Shown: positions 26,101-35,600 of the stretch, piece by piece
Numbering within the stretch: the stretch's first letter is position 1
How the letters are laid out: each line of letters opens with the position of its first letter
Source of the DNA: Rhyzopertha dominica
Lineage: Eukaryota; Arthropoda; Insecta; Coleoptera; Bostrichidae
Assembly: GCA_025024175.1 (NCBI GenBank)
Contig: QCXZ01000053.1
Span: 9,920,001-9,984,000 of the forward strand
Length of the DNA stretch: 64,000 nucleotides
Direction of reading: 5' to 3'
The notes under the pieces: model-generated
What the model was told of the DNA's origin: nothing
Databases searched by the model: none
What the model saw: only the letters and a program-made list of their open reading frames with translations
Translations under genes and position numbers: made by a program

Positions 26101-28983
26101 AATCCAAATTTTTCTGTTTTATTTCTGCCCAATCCACGGGGTATTTTGNGCGTTCCGNAGACTTCCTCGGCCGTTCTCTGCTTGGTGACCTCGATTTCTT
26201 CCGTTTCTCGTACTTTCTTTCATAACGACGGCTAGACCTTGAATCTCTCGGAGGAGACCTTTGACTCTGGCTAGCTTTCTTTGCTATGGACTCCATCAGT
26301 TCAATTTCTTTCCTCTTCATCTCTTCTATTTCTGCGATTGTAGATTTCTTCTCTGTGTTCGTGGCTATCACTGTCAATGTCAGACCAATGTATAAGAGTT
26401 AAATGTCAAAGCAACCCCGGATACAATCCATTAGATATTTTGGACACGAACCAAACAAAATTTTTATTCAGAGGTATCCAAGGTTATTGAATTATTAAAA
26501 ACCTGAGAAACATTTTTATTTAAAAATTTTTCAATTTTTATACCATAAAAAACATCAACTAAGAAATGCAGGGAATTTTACTGATTGTAATAAATACGAC
26601 AGTTTTATTCAAGTCCTTACAGTTGCACAACAAAGAATATTTCGAGACCATTGCAAGAATATGACAATTATTGTTTATGTTTCAGTATTCACCTTTATTA
26701 TTAAGGTATTGCATATTTGTTTTTACACTATAATAGCTCTATACATGACATGTTTTAAAGGATGTAGCTCACAGTGTTTTAGTTTTGCTACACTGCATTG
26801 TACTTTTTTATTTTAAATGGGATACCCTTTATATCATGGCATTTTTAAATTCCTTATCAAAATTTAAGGACACTATTAACCATATATGTTGTCTACAACA
26901 GACCACTTAGACGTTTTCTGGAATTTAACAGCATCGTACTCAAAAATATCAAATATCAAGAAAAGTAAAAAAATGTGATAAATTTTGTGATAATGTTTGA
27001 AAAACGACAACTTTGAATCACCAATTTGTCTTGCATCTAATCCCGAAAAAACATACATAATCCAATGTTGAAATTAATTAGATTTAGATTTTGTTAAGGT
27101 ACGTAACATAAGCCTATCTTTAACAGTTTTATTTCTGAACAGGACATTTTTTTCACAATAGTCCGAAAAAAAATGAAATAGTTTGCTGTAGACAGCATAA
27201 TAGTAATAATGTGCTCCTCAATAATTTTAACAAGAATTTAAAAAATGCAATAATATATACGACATGCTATTTAAAATTTAAAGGCATAAAAAAATTGCAT
27301 TCTGTCAAAGCAAAAAAATATCCAATACAAAAGTTGTAGATTACAAAAAAATCAACTTCTGTCTGTTGAGTTTTTAATATAACCTTAAAATTTTCCAGAA
27401 GAATACAAAAAAAAATTTATCTACAAAAATAATCCAATAACTAAACAGAAAATTTTGTCTGAGCTCGTATCAGACGATATTTTTGAGGTTCGCTTCTTTG
27501 ACAAAGATTACAGGCGTAATCTAAACGTCAGATTAATAATTTTTTGTCAGTGTGTTATAGTGGGAGCAATCTTCCCAAAAACATATTATCTAATTATGGA
27601 TCCTGAAAACATTCACCCTCAAAAACTTGATGAAAGCCTGAAATGACTACAATTTTTTCAGATTAAAAATACCAGATATCCATGTTAACAGCCCAAAACA
27701 CTTTTTTCAAAGACAAATTCTGCTAGACAAAATAAAATATTTGTATATAATCGTTAAATTTATTTAAAAAATGAAAAACTAATTACACTATTCAGTTGCA
27801 TACAAAAAATTACTGAAGGAACTGCGTTATTTGTTCAATCCGAAACTTTATTTTTTGATTGTATTGTTAAAACATTTAGGTAACTGAAATATAACAAATT
27901 TTTTAATAAAAATATTTTACATCCGATTTTTTTTCTTTCAAAAATATTAAATCTTAACATTTATACACTTGTTAATAATTCTAGGTCAATCATGGTCTCT
28001 GGCATTTTTTCCAGTAGAATATTTGCCATTGGGTCAAAAAACATGAATCTCTGGGAAACTTCTTGATATTTTTTAATCTGAAAAATTATGGTTATTTTAA
28101 GCACAGAAAGGTATACTTTCACCAAGTTTCATTAAAATTAGATTATTTTTGTGGAAAAAAATTGCACTATCACACCTCCCCCCCATCTACACCCCTGTTT
28201 GTTTTTTTTTTATTATTATAGGTCCCATTATCATTTCCATACATAAATATTTAAATAACAATGTTTCTTTTCTAAATGCAATTTGGCTGGACTACAGTGG
28301 TATCATTTGAATTTCATAGTTATTGCTCCAAGTATAAAATTCTCGTAAATTTTATATTCCTCAATACTTCTAAGTCAAAATTTTCGTTAGACCCCACTAT
28401 TGTCGTTAAATACTAAATAATAACTGCTGCTAGTGCTAAAAAAATAGTGACAACTCCATTATATTTCTATGTAAAAACAAAAGACTAAAAACCCAATATT
28501 GCATAACATGATTTCTAAGATAACCATGTTAAGCCCTGAAACTAAACGGCAAAACAATCAACACCTTTAAATTGCAGTTAACATAATCTAATTTAAATGT
28601 AATTACCAAAGATTACACTGAAACCTACCTTTTTTAACTTTTTTCTTCTCTTCTAGCTTCTCGATTTTCTCTAACATTTCACCACCAGATTTCGGTGGTT
28701 TCTTCGTTAATGGGGAAAGTGGAAGCATGCCCTGCTTCATAAGTGAAAATGCTTGCAACCTTTTCTTCGCTTTCGCAATTCCCAGTACAGATGTCTTACG
28801 CAGAGGTGGAATTTCCACAGGACTATCGACCCTAGGGGACGCATCTTCACTCGTAACTTTGCCAACATTTAAATCTGTTGTCTGTTTATTGGCTGACAGA
28901 GTAAAAATCAGCTTAGGTGAGTCCTGTGCCTTGTCGCTACTGGCTAAGCTTTCAGTCTCTTGTTGTTCAGTCTCTTTGGCCAT
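5110..28983 (-). CDS. Ser/Arg- and Lys-rich nuclear-type protein, 3'-incomplete (8 exons)
   Basis: I do not recognise the family. Exons in transcript order: 28983-28629, 26370-26046, 25988-25890, 14408-14262, 14209-13618, 11863-10847, 9382-9095 and 5772-5110. All junctions have AG acceptors and GT donors and their phases agree, giving 1,162 codons without a stop. The start is the only in-frame ATG (context AAAAAAATGG). Residues about 1-250 are mixed and include an RS stretch (KKSRSPSRERPRKS). A more ordered part follows (GDARYTLSSLRV, YLPRKEIFATIPKSF). Then come Lys-rich and KDKHKEKDKE-like tracts, acidic MWESDEEELF, a charged helix LLEEERKSLSEERRLLEIER (about 844-875) and a poly-Ser/Asp run (about 1056-1085). 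Composition suggests RNA processing or chromatin, but that is inference. Expression may be affected by the 11.5 kb intron 3, full of transposons. The 3' exons were not found and may lie beyond the window. Confidence 0.72.
6124..8809. mobile_element. TIR element A (2.69 kb, 32-bp TIR, 7-bp TSD)
   Basis: Both ends are CCTTGTGTATACATATTATA..GTGCTCACCT in inverse orientation (32 bp, perfect). The flanks carry an exact 7-bp duplication, GTAAAAC, at 6117-6123 and 8810-8816. No transposase-like ORF is present on either strand. It lies in intron 7 of the Ser/Arg-rich gene. The second copy is at 18029-20559. A 7-bp duplication is unusual; it is known for some P-superfamily elements and for Dada elements, so the superfamily is left open. 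Confidence 0.9.
6875..7461. mobile_element. Nested short TIR element (TTA TSD) in element A
   Basis: The ends are AGCCGGGTCCACATTA and the inverse of AGCTGGGTTCACATTA, flanked by TTA at 6872-6874 and 7462-7464. A 3-bp TTA duplication fits a PIF/Harbinger-type non-autonomous element. It is present in both copies of the host element, so it inserted before they diverged. Confidence 0.7.
10305..10740 (+). pseudogene. Tc1/mariner-type transposase N-terminal relic
   Basis: A reading frame broken by several stops reads like a transposase helix-turn-helix region: MPMKKQLIEEAVGKIG, then VSHEYVRKILRERGL, then RISAPKTEELINR. The spacing of the second HTH and the following K..PK segment is typical of Tc1-like enzymes. 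No terminal repeats or catalytic region were found. It lies in intron 6 of the Ser/Arg-rich gene. Confidence 0.5.
11945..12745. repeat. Long inverted repeat, foldback element
   Basis: Left arm about 11948-12195 and right arm about 12540-12740 are inverse copies. Shared blocks include ACAATAGCT, ATTTGACRTYGTAG, CTAGTGGTTT and GGTGTTTACAAAAAA. The centre has no coding sequence. It lies in intron 5 of the Ser/Arg-rich gene. Confidence 0.65.
12746..13617. other. Intron sequence, nothing recognised
   Basis: AT-rich intron 5 sequence. A block around 12877-12930 (GAACACCGTGTATATTATGCC) recurs at about 45284-45320, so part of it is probably a short dispersed repeat. Confidence 0.4.
14595..14740. repeat. 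Isolated terminal fragment of the relic element at 21085-22290
   Basis: The block GAGATATGACATAA ... GTTGGCTATGGATTCATA matches, in inverse orientation, the segment near 22258-22335. It is probably a leftover terminus of the same transposon family. Confidence 0.45.
14953..15288 (+). pseudogene. Crypton-/tyrosine-recombinase-like N-terminal fragment
   Basis: A 111-codon ORF with two N positions. The segment INTEKAKKTVWNQFTTF, then ANIMKDYAYNMKKMDGEDY, then GTIKTMW resembles the N-terminal helical region seen in Crypton-derived and KIAA1958-like proteins (SerThr..K....W..F, then a segment on joining subunits, then DG..Y..GT). The rest of the recombinase is missing: the frame ends inside a hairpin (15228-15424). 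The assignment rests on pattern memory only. Confidence 0.4.
15228..15424. repeat. Strong hairpin, about 80-bp arms plus GC-rich inner stem
   Basis: Left arm 15228-15307 and right arm 15344-15424 are inverse copies with only scattered mismatches (for example AGCTTCAAAATTATC and TTTCCCGATAGGTTC in both). The 36-bp centre folds further: AAAAATCA pairs with TGATTTTT, enclosing CGCGCTTCGCGCTC. The preceding ORF terminates within the left arm. Confidence 0.9.
15512..17825 (+). mobile_element. Retroposon with 25-bp TSD and (ATCA)n tail
   Basis: A 25-bp direct repeat, beginning AATAGAAAAAAGTAAATATT, lies at 15487-15511 and again at 17826-17850. The inserted 2.3 kb ends in an (ATCA)n tract at about 17807-17825, the typical 3' end of a target-primed retroposon. 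The body holds two diverged versions of a module at about 16400-16520 and 17090-17200 (GTTCTAGTG.TA, TTGTGAT or TGTAACAGTGA, GTAGTTC, TGTATACAAG). No reverse transcriptase frame is visible. The last 180 bp are GC-richer and LINE-tail-like. It may be a deleted LINE or a long SINE-like derivative. Confidence 0.75.
18029..20559. mobile_element. TIR element B (2.53 kb, 32-bp TIR, 7-bp TSD)
   Basis: Same termini as element A (one mismatch in the right TIR) and collinear with it throughout, in the same orientation. The exact 7-bp duplication ATAGTAT lies at 18022-18028 and 20560-20566. It is shorter than copy A mainly through a gap of about 130 bp inside the nested TTA element. No transposase frame is present. 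It inserted into a LINE remnant. Confidence 0.9.
18778..19237. mobile_element. Nested short TIR element (TTA TSD) in element B
   Basis: Counterpart of 6875-7461. The ends AGCCGGGTCCACATTA and inverse AGCTGGGTCCACATTA are flanked by TTA. It is shorter than the copy in element A. Confidence 0.7.
21085..22290 (-). pseudogene. Tc1/mariner-type transposase relic
   Basis: N-terminal frame 22101-21781 (MEFSNLEKLNMIECYITCC, then RQPSLKQFKRLYNNY) resembles the helix-turn-helix segment found in many insect Tc1-like enzymes. The C-terminal frame at 21445-21143 has WFQHDGAPPHNIV and then PPRSPDLCVLDFFLWATIK, the second and third catalytic acid motifs. The centre (21446-21780) is readable only with shifts and stops. 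The TTGGCTATGGATTCATA-type segment near 22266 is shared with the fragment at 14595-14740 and is probably terminal. Boundaries are approximate. Confidence 0.65.
22682..23218 (-). CDS. Penelope-like C-terminal GIY-YIG endonuclease fragment
   Basis: Open frame of about 178 codons, 5'-truncated at the palindrome centre and ending in a natural stop. The GIY-YIG signature is clear: GVYKITCS, then KCYIGQTKRKVGTRLKEH, about residues 75-110. In Penelope-like elements this domain follows the reverse transcriptase and nicks target DNA. The reverse transcriptase part is absent here. There is no start codon of its own, so it is a remnant, though its frame is intact while its twin in the right arm is broken. 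Confidence 0.75.
   Translation of the reverse strand, partial: SSKNIWSVFNKSAHPNQVNSQPGQSKLKLSLPYVQGLSEKLKRMLRKHDIFVVDSAYNNLDKILSSTKDKVRLKSEGVYKITCSCVKCYIGQTKRKVGTRLKEHTHATRLQQIDKSSVAEQSYFTKHMIDFDKTKILHREKYYHKRLIKEAIEICRNTNNFNRDCGNYELGDIWKAIL
23415..24745 (+). mobile_element. Full-length mariner element (1331 bp)
   Basis: TIRs of about 32 bp start CGAGGCATGTTTTTTAAGTA, with one mismatch between ends, and are flanked by TA (23413-23414 and 24746-24747). It interrupts the right arm of the palindromic Penelope-like element. The uninterrupted site survives in the left arm, with its TA at 23039-23040. It encodes one full-length transposase ORF. Confidence 0.93.
23577..24647 (+). CDS. Mariner transposase, intact frame, second catalytic Asp replaced by Asn
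   Basis: A 356-residue frame from ATG 23577 (a 359-residue frame from an ATG at 23568 is also open). Order: paired HTH domain (about 1-110; KPIDIHREICEVYG, then RRFTISSLCDCFPQ), linker WVPKML, and DDE/D domain. First Asp is D165 in TGDETW; third Asp is in LAPSDYHLF. The second site reads LLHNNARPH instead of the family's LLHDNARPH, so residue 259 is Asn (AAC at 24351). Exactly 34 residues separate position 259 from the third Asp, confirming DD34D spacing. The enzyme should bind its ends but is predicted not to cleave or join DNA. Confidence 0.93.
   Translation: MPPTIVSPADCEVRAVIRFISAKGVKPIDIHREICEVYGQNIMGDGMLRKWVRAFKDGRTNVHDEERGERPSVVNEDLVQKVNEKVRENRRFTISSLCDCFPQYSRSVLYSIVTENLNYRKLCSRWVPKMLTDLHKTQRLGSALTLLERYLNEVEDFLDQIITGDETWVAYVTPESKQQSMEWRHSSSPKKVKFKQTISARKIMCTVFWDRKGVLLVEFLPRNETINAASYCKTLDNLRRAIQNKRRGKLSKGIVLLHNNARPHVANRTKDLIKSFKWETLDHPPYSPDLAPSDYHLFLHLKKHLGGQRLQDDNEVETFVIQWLTSQAAEFYEEGIQKLVPRYDECLNIHGNYVEK
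26371..28628. other. Intron 1 of the Ser/Arg-rich gene
   Basis: AT-rich intron. Apart from the Penelope-like terminal fragment at about 27455-27640, I see only low-complexity sequence. Confidence 0.4.
27455..27640 (+). mobile_element. Diverged Penelope-like 3' terminal fragment
   Basis: Contains TTTGACAAAGATTACAGG, then the complement of the stem, then AAACGTCAGA, TTTTTGTCAGTGTG and AACATTCACCCTC. This is the same order as the ends at 25286-25420 and 45105-45235. Only one orientation is present and it is more diverged, so it is the oldest of the three copies. Confidence 0.65.
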
Positions 28984-29016
28984 TTTTTTGAGATATTCTA
29001 AGTTAAACCTGACCAA

Positions 29017-31583
29017 AATTGGCGACTATTCAAGGCTTCCGAGCTTTTCTAGGTTTACTTTAAAATTTAGACGAACGTTGTGCGTGAGGATGCAAAGTAT
29101 TCGTCATGAAAACACAACATTTCTACTTTAAAACATGCTATGTTTAGAAATCACAGTACCCCATAATATTGTTTGCTTCAAAATTAAAATCTACATCCTC
29201 ACGTTAACTACGTACGAAGATTACTTCGTACAGGTTAACGTTGACTTCATTAACTAGCACAGATTATATACACAGTAAGCAAGTAATTATTGCTTAAGTA
29301 ATTATAATCGATCTAATTTGTTAGTAGCATCAGCTTTTTATTAACCTACCGATCGACATTGACATCTACCATCTACCTCAACGTCAGCAGTCAGCTGTCA
29401 ATTGTCACCCCAAAAAAGTCAACTTTCGTTACCAAAAGCAATGTTGCCGATTTCAATACAAAATTATATACAGGGCTTCAATAAATGATTCATGCATCCA
29501 GGGCGCTTATGGAAATTATCGATGAAATCAATTGCCGTATCTAGGGAAAGTCACGCATACCTGTCATTTGTCGATTTTGATATATTTTAATATAAGACAG
29601 ACATCCATTTTGACGAAAAATGTAAAATCGCATTAAATTATTACTAAAATTGGAATAATACCGAAATTAGTAAAACTAAACCTAACAATGTATACATTTT
29701 TAATCAGAATAAATAGGTCTTTTCAACCATAGCAAAGCCAACTATGGTGTTCATTAAAAAAAAGGCAAGTTTGTGTACAATCTCCAAAATGTGAACCCCT
29801 AAAAAAATTCTGAGTACGCCACTGGATTCCGAATAAATATATCTATAAAAAATGTCTATAGTTTTTTTGTATCTACATACCCAATCGAAATAGGTATTAA
29901 GAAATGAAGAAAAAGTTACATTTTTCAAAAGTTGGCTATAGCTTTAAAACAAAAGACGGTACAAAAATGGCTATGATACAGCGCATGGGTATTATCATTT
30001 TTTTAAAATTACGTAAAATGAACCTTGAAGTGCATATATAGCGTACGCCTTGTTAAAAAACAACAAAAAAAATATTTTTAGATAGAGAATTTCAGCTCTG
30101 AAATTCGAATTTTAGGAGTCACCGCCAAAACGCTTCTATCCAAGGTTATTCAATTCGTGACGTCAACTGTCATGTAAACATTACCGAGGAGCGTGCTGTT
30201 TAATGGTGTAGTATCAGTCTTGTATTGGAAAAGCTTTTGCGTGGTGTTTATTGAAAGGACGGTCTAAGAGGGTCGAACCAAAAAGTGATTTGTGTAGTTT
30301 TACAAGCATCTACTATGTATGGAAAACAAAACAAGTGTTGTTTTGTACATGGTTATAAAAGTACTTCAGTCAGTACAACCATTCCTCGAGATTATCAATG
30401 TATGAAATGAAATGAATCACAGTTTGTTTTTCTGTTGTGTAGACCATCTTAACTCTTAATGTAGGTTTTATTATTATTTTTGGGGTTATATGTGTTTACC
30501 ATTCAGTTTCCATTTTGTTATAGCTTAAAGAGGATATGGAAAATTATATGCGTTTTAAGTTGATAGAGGGAAATGTTATAATAAAGAAAGACGTTTGTTT
30601 CCCATATATTCGACTGTTAGCCAGACCGAAACGAGCCGCAACAGCCCTGAAAATAAATAGCAATTTATATTTATTCTGACCTCTAAAATAAATGTCAAGT
30701 TTGGGGTACATTTTTGATTCTTACATTTTTATGTTTACAAATAGTATGTTTCCAACAACCCACTGTGATCAAATGATCAATGTTACGTTAATTTGATAAA
30801 AAGTTCACTTATGCTGTTGCTTTTACGTTCCTCATCTCCACCGCGTTGAACCGCTCGTCGCTGTACACAAATTCCATAACAATGAATATGGCTTCAGAAG
30901 TCATAACTCGTAAGTAGGTATTTCACTTTTGGGGTATTTCAATTCGCTTGTCACAAAATAAACGCAAACAACAAACTGATAAATTGACGGGCAGAGGCAA
31001 GCCCGTAACGCGCTGATCCCAGATGTAAACAAGCGGCCATTTACAAGACACCTGACGTCACGGCCAATATGTTCGCGTTTTGGCGGTCCCTTTAAATATT
31101 CACATTTTTAATATTATAAATACACCTTACGATCCATTTGTTCGAATTTATAAGCTGTCACAGCTGTTTTGTGGATTAGATGCTACCTATTGATATGCTA
31201 TTTAATAAAATATAAATACATGGTAAATACCTAATTACAACGAAAATGGGAACCCTGTACATTGGATTGTAAGGTACTTTGGTCCCACAGACCATGTGGA
31301 AAGTGGAAGTAATTAACCTGTTCTGTGTCCGTTAATTTAATATGATAGTAAATAAACAAAGTAGCAATAACACTAATTAATGGAACAATGTCCATATATA
31401 TTTAATCAGCAACCATAATTCACTCAACTCAATAGAGGTTCGAACCAGAATGCTCCTACAAAGCGCTAATAAGCAATATATAATGTTACGAATCTGTGAA
31501 TACTCTAACTTTTATTCCCAAATATAAATTGACATATAAAATAAGTAAATTCAACTATGCCTGTAAAAAAAACGCTGCAAATT
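29017..31583. other. Upstream region of the Ser/Arg-rich gene; intergenic, with a THAP-like short ORF
   Basis: The promoter of the minus-strand Ser/Arg-rich gene should lie just above 29000. The inverted pair ACGTTAACTACGTACGAAG and TTCGTACAGGTTAACGT at 29200-29242 is a local palindrome. At 30315-30410 (+) a 31-codon ORF starts MYGKQNKCCFVHGYKS, which looks like the first Cys pair of a THAP domain, then stops. No other gene is visible. A TTGGCTATAG-type block near 29735-29940 is probably dispersed transposon sequence. Confidence 0.35.
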
Positions 31584-32334
31584 CTTATACGATTAGTAAT
31601 CAGGTTTTGAGCATTTTTTCTCTGTAAATTTTTTCTAAGACAAAGTCCTTGTGATATTAGCAAAAATATATACATTTTAAAATCGGCTTTTTTCAAATAA
31701 CTTGAAAATTATTAACTTAACAAAAAAATTACAAGAGTGCTTTCTGATCAGAAATTTAAAAAAAATCATAGGAGCAGGGACCAAAATAGGTTTTTTGGAA
31801 GTATTTCGAAAATGACAAAACTTTGAATAAATTTTCTGACACCTTTTGTGAGAAATTTTGTTTCTTATCTGATGGAATTTTTATTTTTTGAATATATTAA
31901 ATATATTCGGAGATATTTAGGAAAAACCGTTTTCTATAACAGTTTGCTGCACCGAAAATTTATAAGAGTGAATAAAACTCGCAGTTACACTACTAATCAC
32001 ATACTAAAACGAAAAGAAATTAAAAAAAATAAAAATTTGCAAAAAGGGTAGTTACTCCCCAATTTCGCCCCCTTCTCGATATAATACTTACCCCACAAAC
32101 AATAGGTCACTTTGGATAGTTGAGATTTATATGCTTACCAAATTTCAAGTTCATATATTAAGTCTTTCGAAAGTTATTGTGTCCACAAACAAAACCACAG
32201 ACAGACAGACAAGAATTTTTTTTTGCTCAAATTTCGTTTTTTGCGTTTTCGACCATTTTAAAGCGAATGAGCAAATAAAAGCTTTTGAATTTTTTTTTGC
32301 GATACAATACTCCCATGCGTTGGATGTGGAAGTA
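31584..32334. repeat. Dispersed repeat, copy 1 (GTTGGATGTGGAAGTA end)
   Basis: Collinear with 47190-48016, for example TTTTGAGCATTTT, GATATTAGCAAAAATATAT, TTACAAGAG.GCTTTCTGATC, TTTGTGAGAAATTTT and the terminal TTGGATGTGGAAGTA. It is non-coding and the family is unknown. Confidence 0.7.
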
Positions 32335-32630
32335 ATTACATCTAAAAATCAATTAATCAGGTTTTCTTATGCAAATAACAGGCTTAATGACTTAAATGGG
32401 GACAGCGGAAAGAGTGATTTATTTAATCACACAATTTTCCAATGCATTATAGATGCCTCAAATTATAGAATTAGAAAATTACCTATCTAATAAGCATGTG
32501 CGTTAAAAAATGTAATTGCAAGAGTAATTTCTTTTCGATTACGGGTTTACTCATATATATTGTAAAGACTTTCTTGTTACTTCTCCAGGTTTATTCAAAT
32601 GAATATTATATACTACACCCTAAAAGCAAA

Positions 32631-35600
32631 ATGTTTGAGCCTAAGGCTTTGCAAGGCAAGTAATTAGGTTATTGTACTTCCAGAAAATAATTCTCCCTTT
32701 TCAGCAGATGATCGCCTGCATTTTGTCAATTGGTTGTTCTCTCAGTATTACAACAATACATGGATTATCTTTTGGCTGCGTACAATTGCAGTAGCTTTCA
32801 GCATAGTTCATATTACAAATGTTGTACTAGATGGGTTAGGATCAAGACATATGACTATGATGAATTTACTAGAAACCTTCATTTCAACCCAAGTATGTAT
32901 GAGAGCATTTTAGGACAGTTGCAACATTTAAAAAGCACATTTAGTCAAGACAGTATTAGAAACATGCGATTTCCCAAATTATGTCGTATACCTTGTATAT
33001 ACAGGGTCGCTACAAAGTATGAAACCAGCAGGGTATTTCAGGTTCTGTTCGACCGATTTTTCTGAAATTTTGCATGGGCTTATGGGTAATTAAAATGCAT
33101 GATCTCAAACTTTTTCAACTCTCGTTTCCGAGATATTTGCGCAAGTTGCATTTTTTTAAATAGGAAGGGGGGTCAAAAATCACATCATTGAAAAGGATAT
33201 TGTTTCCTGATTTCAAAAATTTATCACACTTGTACAATTTATTGCTTCTGATTTGAGAAAAGTGTGATAACAAACTGGAGTCTTGCAAAAAACTTCGGGA
33301 TAAAAACAACATATTCGTTATCGCTAAGTAAGAACAAAAACTCCAGGCGTCTCCATTTCCCTCGTGACTGGTGATAATTTTCATTCACTTTGTTATTTGC
33401 AATCGCAATGCCTCAGTTAACTGAACATGATCGCATCGAAAATTTGATGATGATTGCGGTTATGGAGATAGAAGGCGAAGTTATTCGGAAGTAGCTGTAC
33501 TCTACAATGCAATTCATGAAAATTGTGAACCAATTTCCAGATCAACAGTTATAAAAACATTGCAACGTTTCGAGGAAACCGGCGGTGTTAAAAATTGTCA
33601 AAAACCAGGAGTTCCAAAGGTTGCTATGAGTAAGAAAAGTAGCTTGAATGTACTTTTTTTTTTGATTTGATCGTAGGATAGAATATTGAGAAACTGCTAT
33701 GAACATGATAGATGAAGATAGAAACATTTTAAATTGGATTATGTTTTCTGATGAAGCGACTTTTTGCCTCAATGTGAATAGACATAATTGCAGATATTGG
33801 TCGGACACAAATCCACATTGGATGGAACAAGTCCACACACAACACCCTCAGAAAGTGAATGTCTGGTGTGGTATTATCGGTGAGCACATTATTAGGCTTT
33901 TTTTTGATGAAAATTTGAATGCGGTCAAGTATTTACAGCTCTCGCGTGAACACATTATACCAGAACTTATTCGCCTCTTCCCTAATCATGTAAATGCTGC
34001 GCCTCCTGAACAGATATGGTTTCAGCATGATGGTGCACCACCCCATTTTGCAGTCAACGTTCATGGATATTTGAATGCGATATTTGCAGACAGGTGTGGG
34101 TTGATGGCGCGGAGCGATAGAATGCCCAGCACGTTCCCCTGATCTGATGCCGCTGGATTTTTTCTTGAGGGGGTATCTGAAAAATTGTATTTATGCTGAT
34201 CAGCCACATAATGCAGAAGATTTAAAAGGACAAATCGGAGCAGAATTTCACAACTTACCTCCAAAAATGCTACAAAAAACATTAGAAAACTCTTATTCAA
34301 GGCTGCGTTACCGCCAGGAAGTAAATGGGGAAAATTTGTGCATCTTTTGTAATGTAAATATGAAAAAATACTGCATATTTCATGGAATCATGATTTTCTT
34401 TTTTAATTTTTGGGTACCCGATTTGCAATAAATTGATCAAATTAGACGAAAATTATCACCAGTCAAGGAAAAATGGCAATACTTGGCTTTTTTGTCCATT
34501 TTAGCGATAAAGAAAATTGTTTTCATTGTTTTCGTTCTTTGTCATGCTCAATTATTATTTTACACTTTTCTCAACTCAGAAGCAATAAATTGTACAAGTG
34601 TCATACATTTTTTAAGCGAGGAAAAAATATCATTTTCAATGAAGTGCCCATCCCGTTTAAAAAAATACAACTTGCGTCCATATTTTGGAAACGAGAGCTG
34701 ACGCGGAGTTGAAAGAATTCCACAAAATGCATTTTAATTACCCATAGGCCCATGCAGAAAAATCTGAAATATCCTGCTGGTTCCATACTTTGTAGCGACC
34801 CTGTACATCTAAGCATATTTAGCTTCATTCTCTATCATATATAATGTATTGGTAACTAAAATAGTAAACTTATCTATTTTAATAATAATAATAATAATAA
34901 TAAAATTTAATAGTAACATATGCTAACAAAATAAAATTATGAGTTTTGTATTACATATTTATAGCAAAGCTTATTAGCTGTCTATTGACATTTTCACATG
35001 CAATAATATATACAATATTATTGTAACAGAAAAATAGCTGATTATGAAGATTAGACATCAATACTATATATTTAACCAAATTATTTCGATAGCCAAAATA
35101 TTACAAAACTAAAAAGTGGCAGTTATTAAATATTAGTATATAATATATACAATATATATATCTGTGCATCCACCATTAATATTATATTATTATTAGGTAG
35201 GAGTTATGAAGACTTACAATTAAATTGCCTGTTTTATAAGAACGACAGTGATCACAGTTAATGTAATAATAGTTACAAAACTGTTCCAGTATCTCCTGAC
35301 TTTAATAGCGTTGCATATGTGCAAAGATAAGATGTGTGATCTTAAAGAAGAGATGAAGAAATCATTCTGGTCTACTGAAAACAGTTCTCCATTGCTACAA
35401 AAGTCTGTCAGTGGAACAGCCAGGGCAGTAAAAGCCTTGCTGATCTTTTACACCATAAATACGATCGTGATAGCCATCGGCTTCAATATGGGTAGCATCG
35501 GCGTCTACTGGAGTTTTGTAGATTACAGTTCGCATTTGCAAGTGGGTCTTTTACAAGCATGGACCACGATATATACAATTGGAGTTTACACTTTCGTGTA

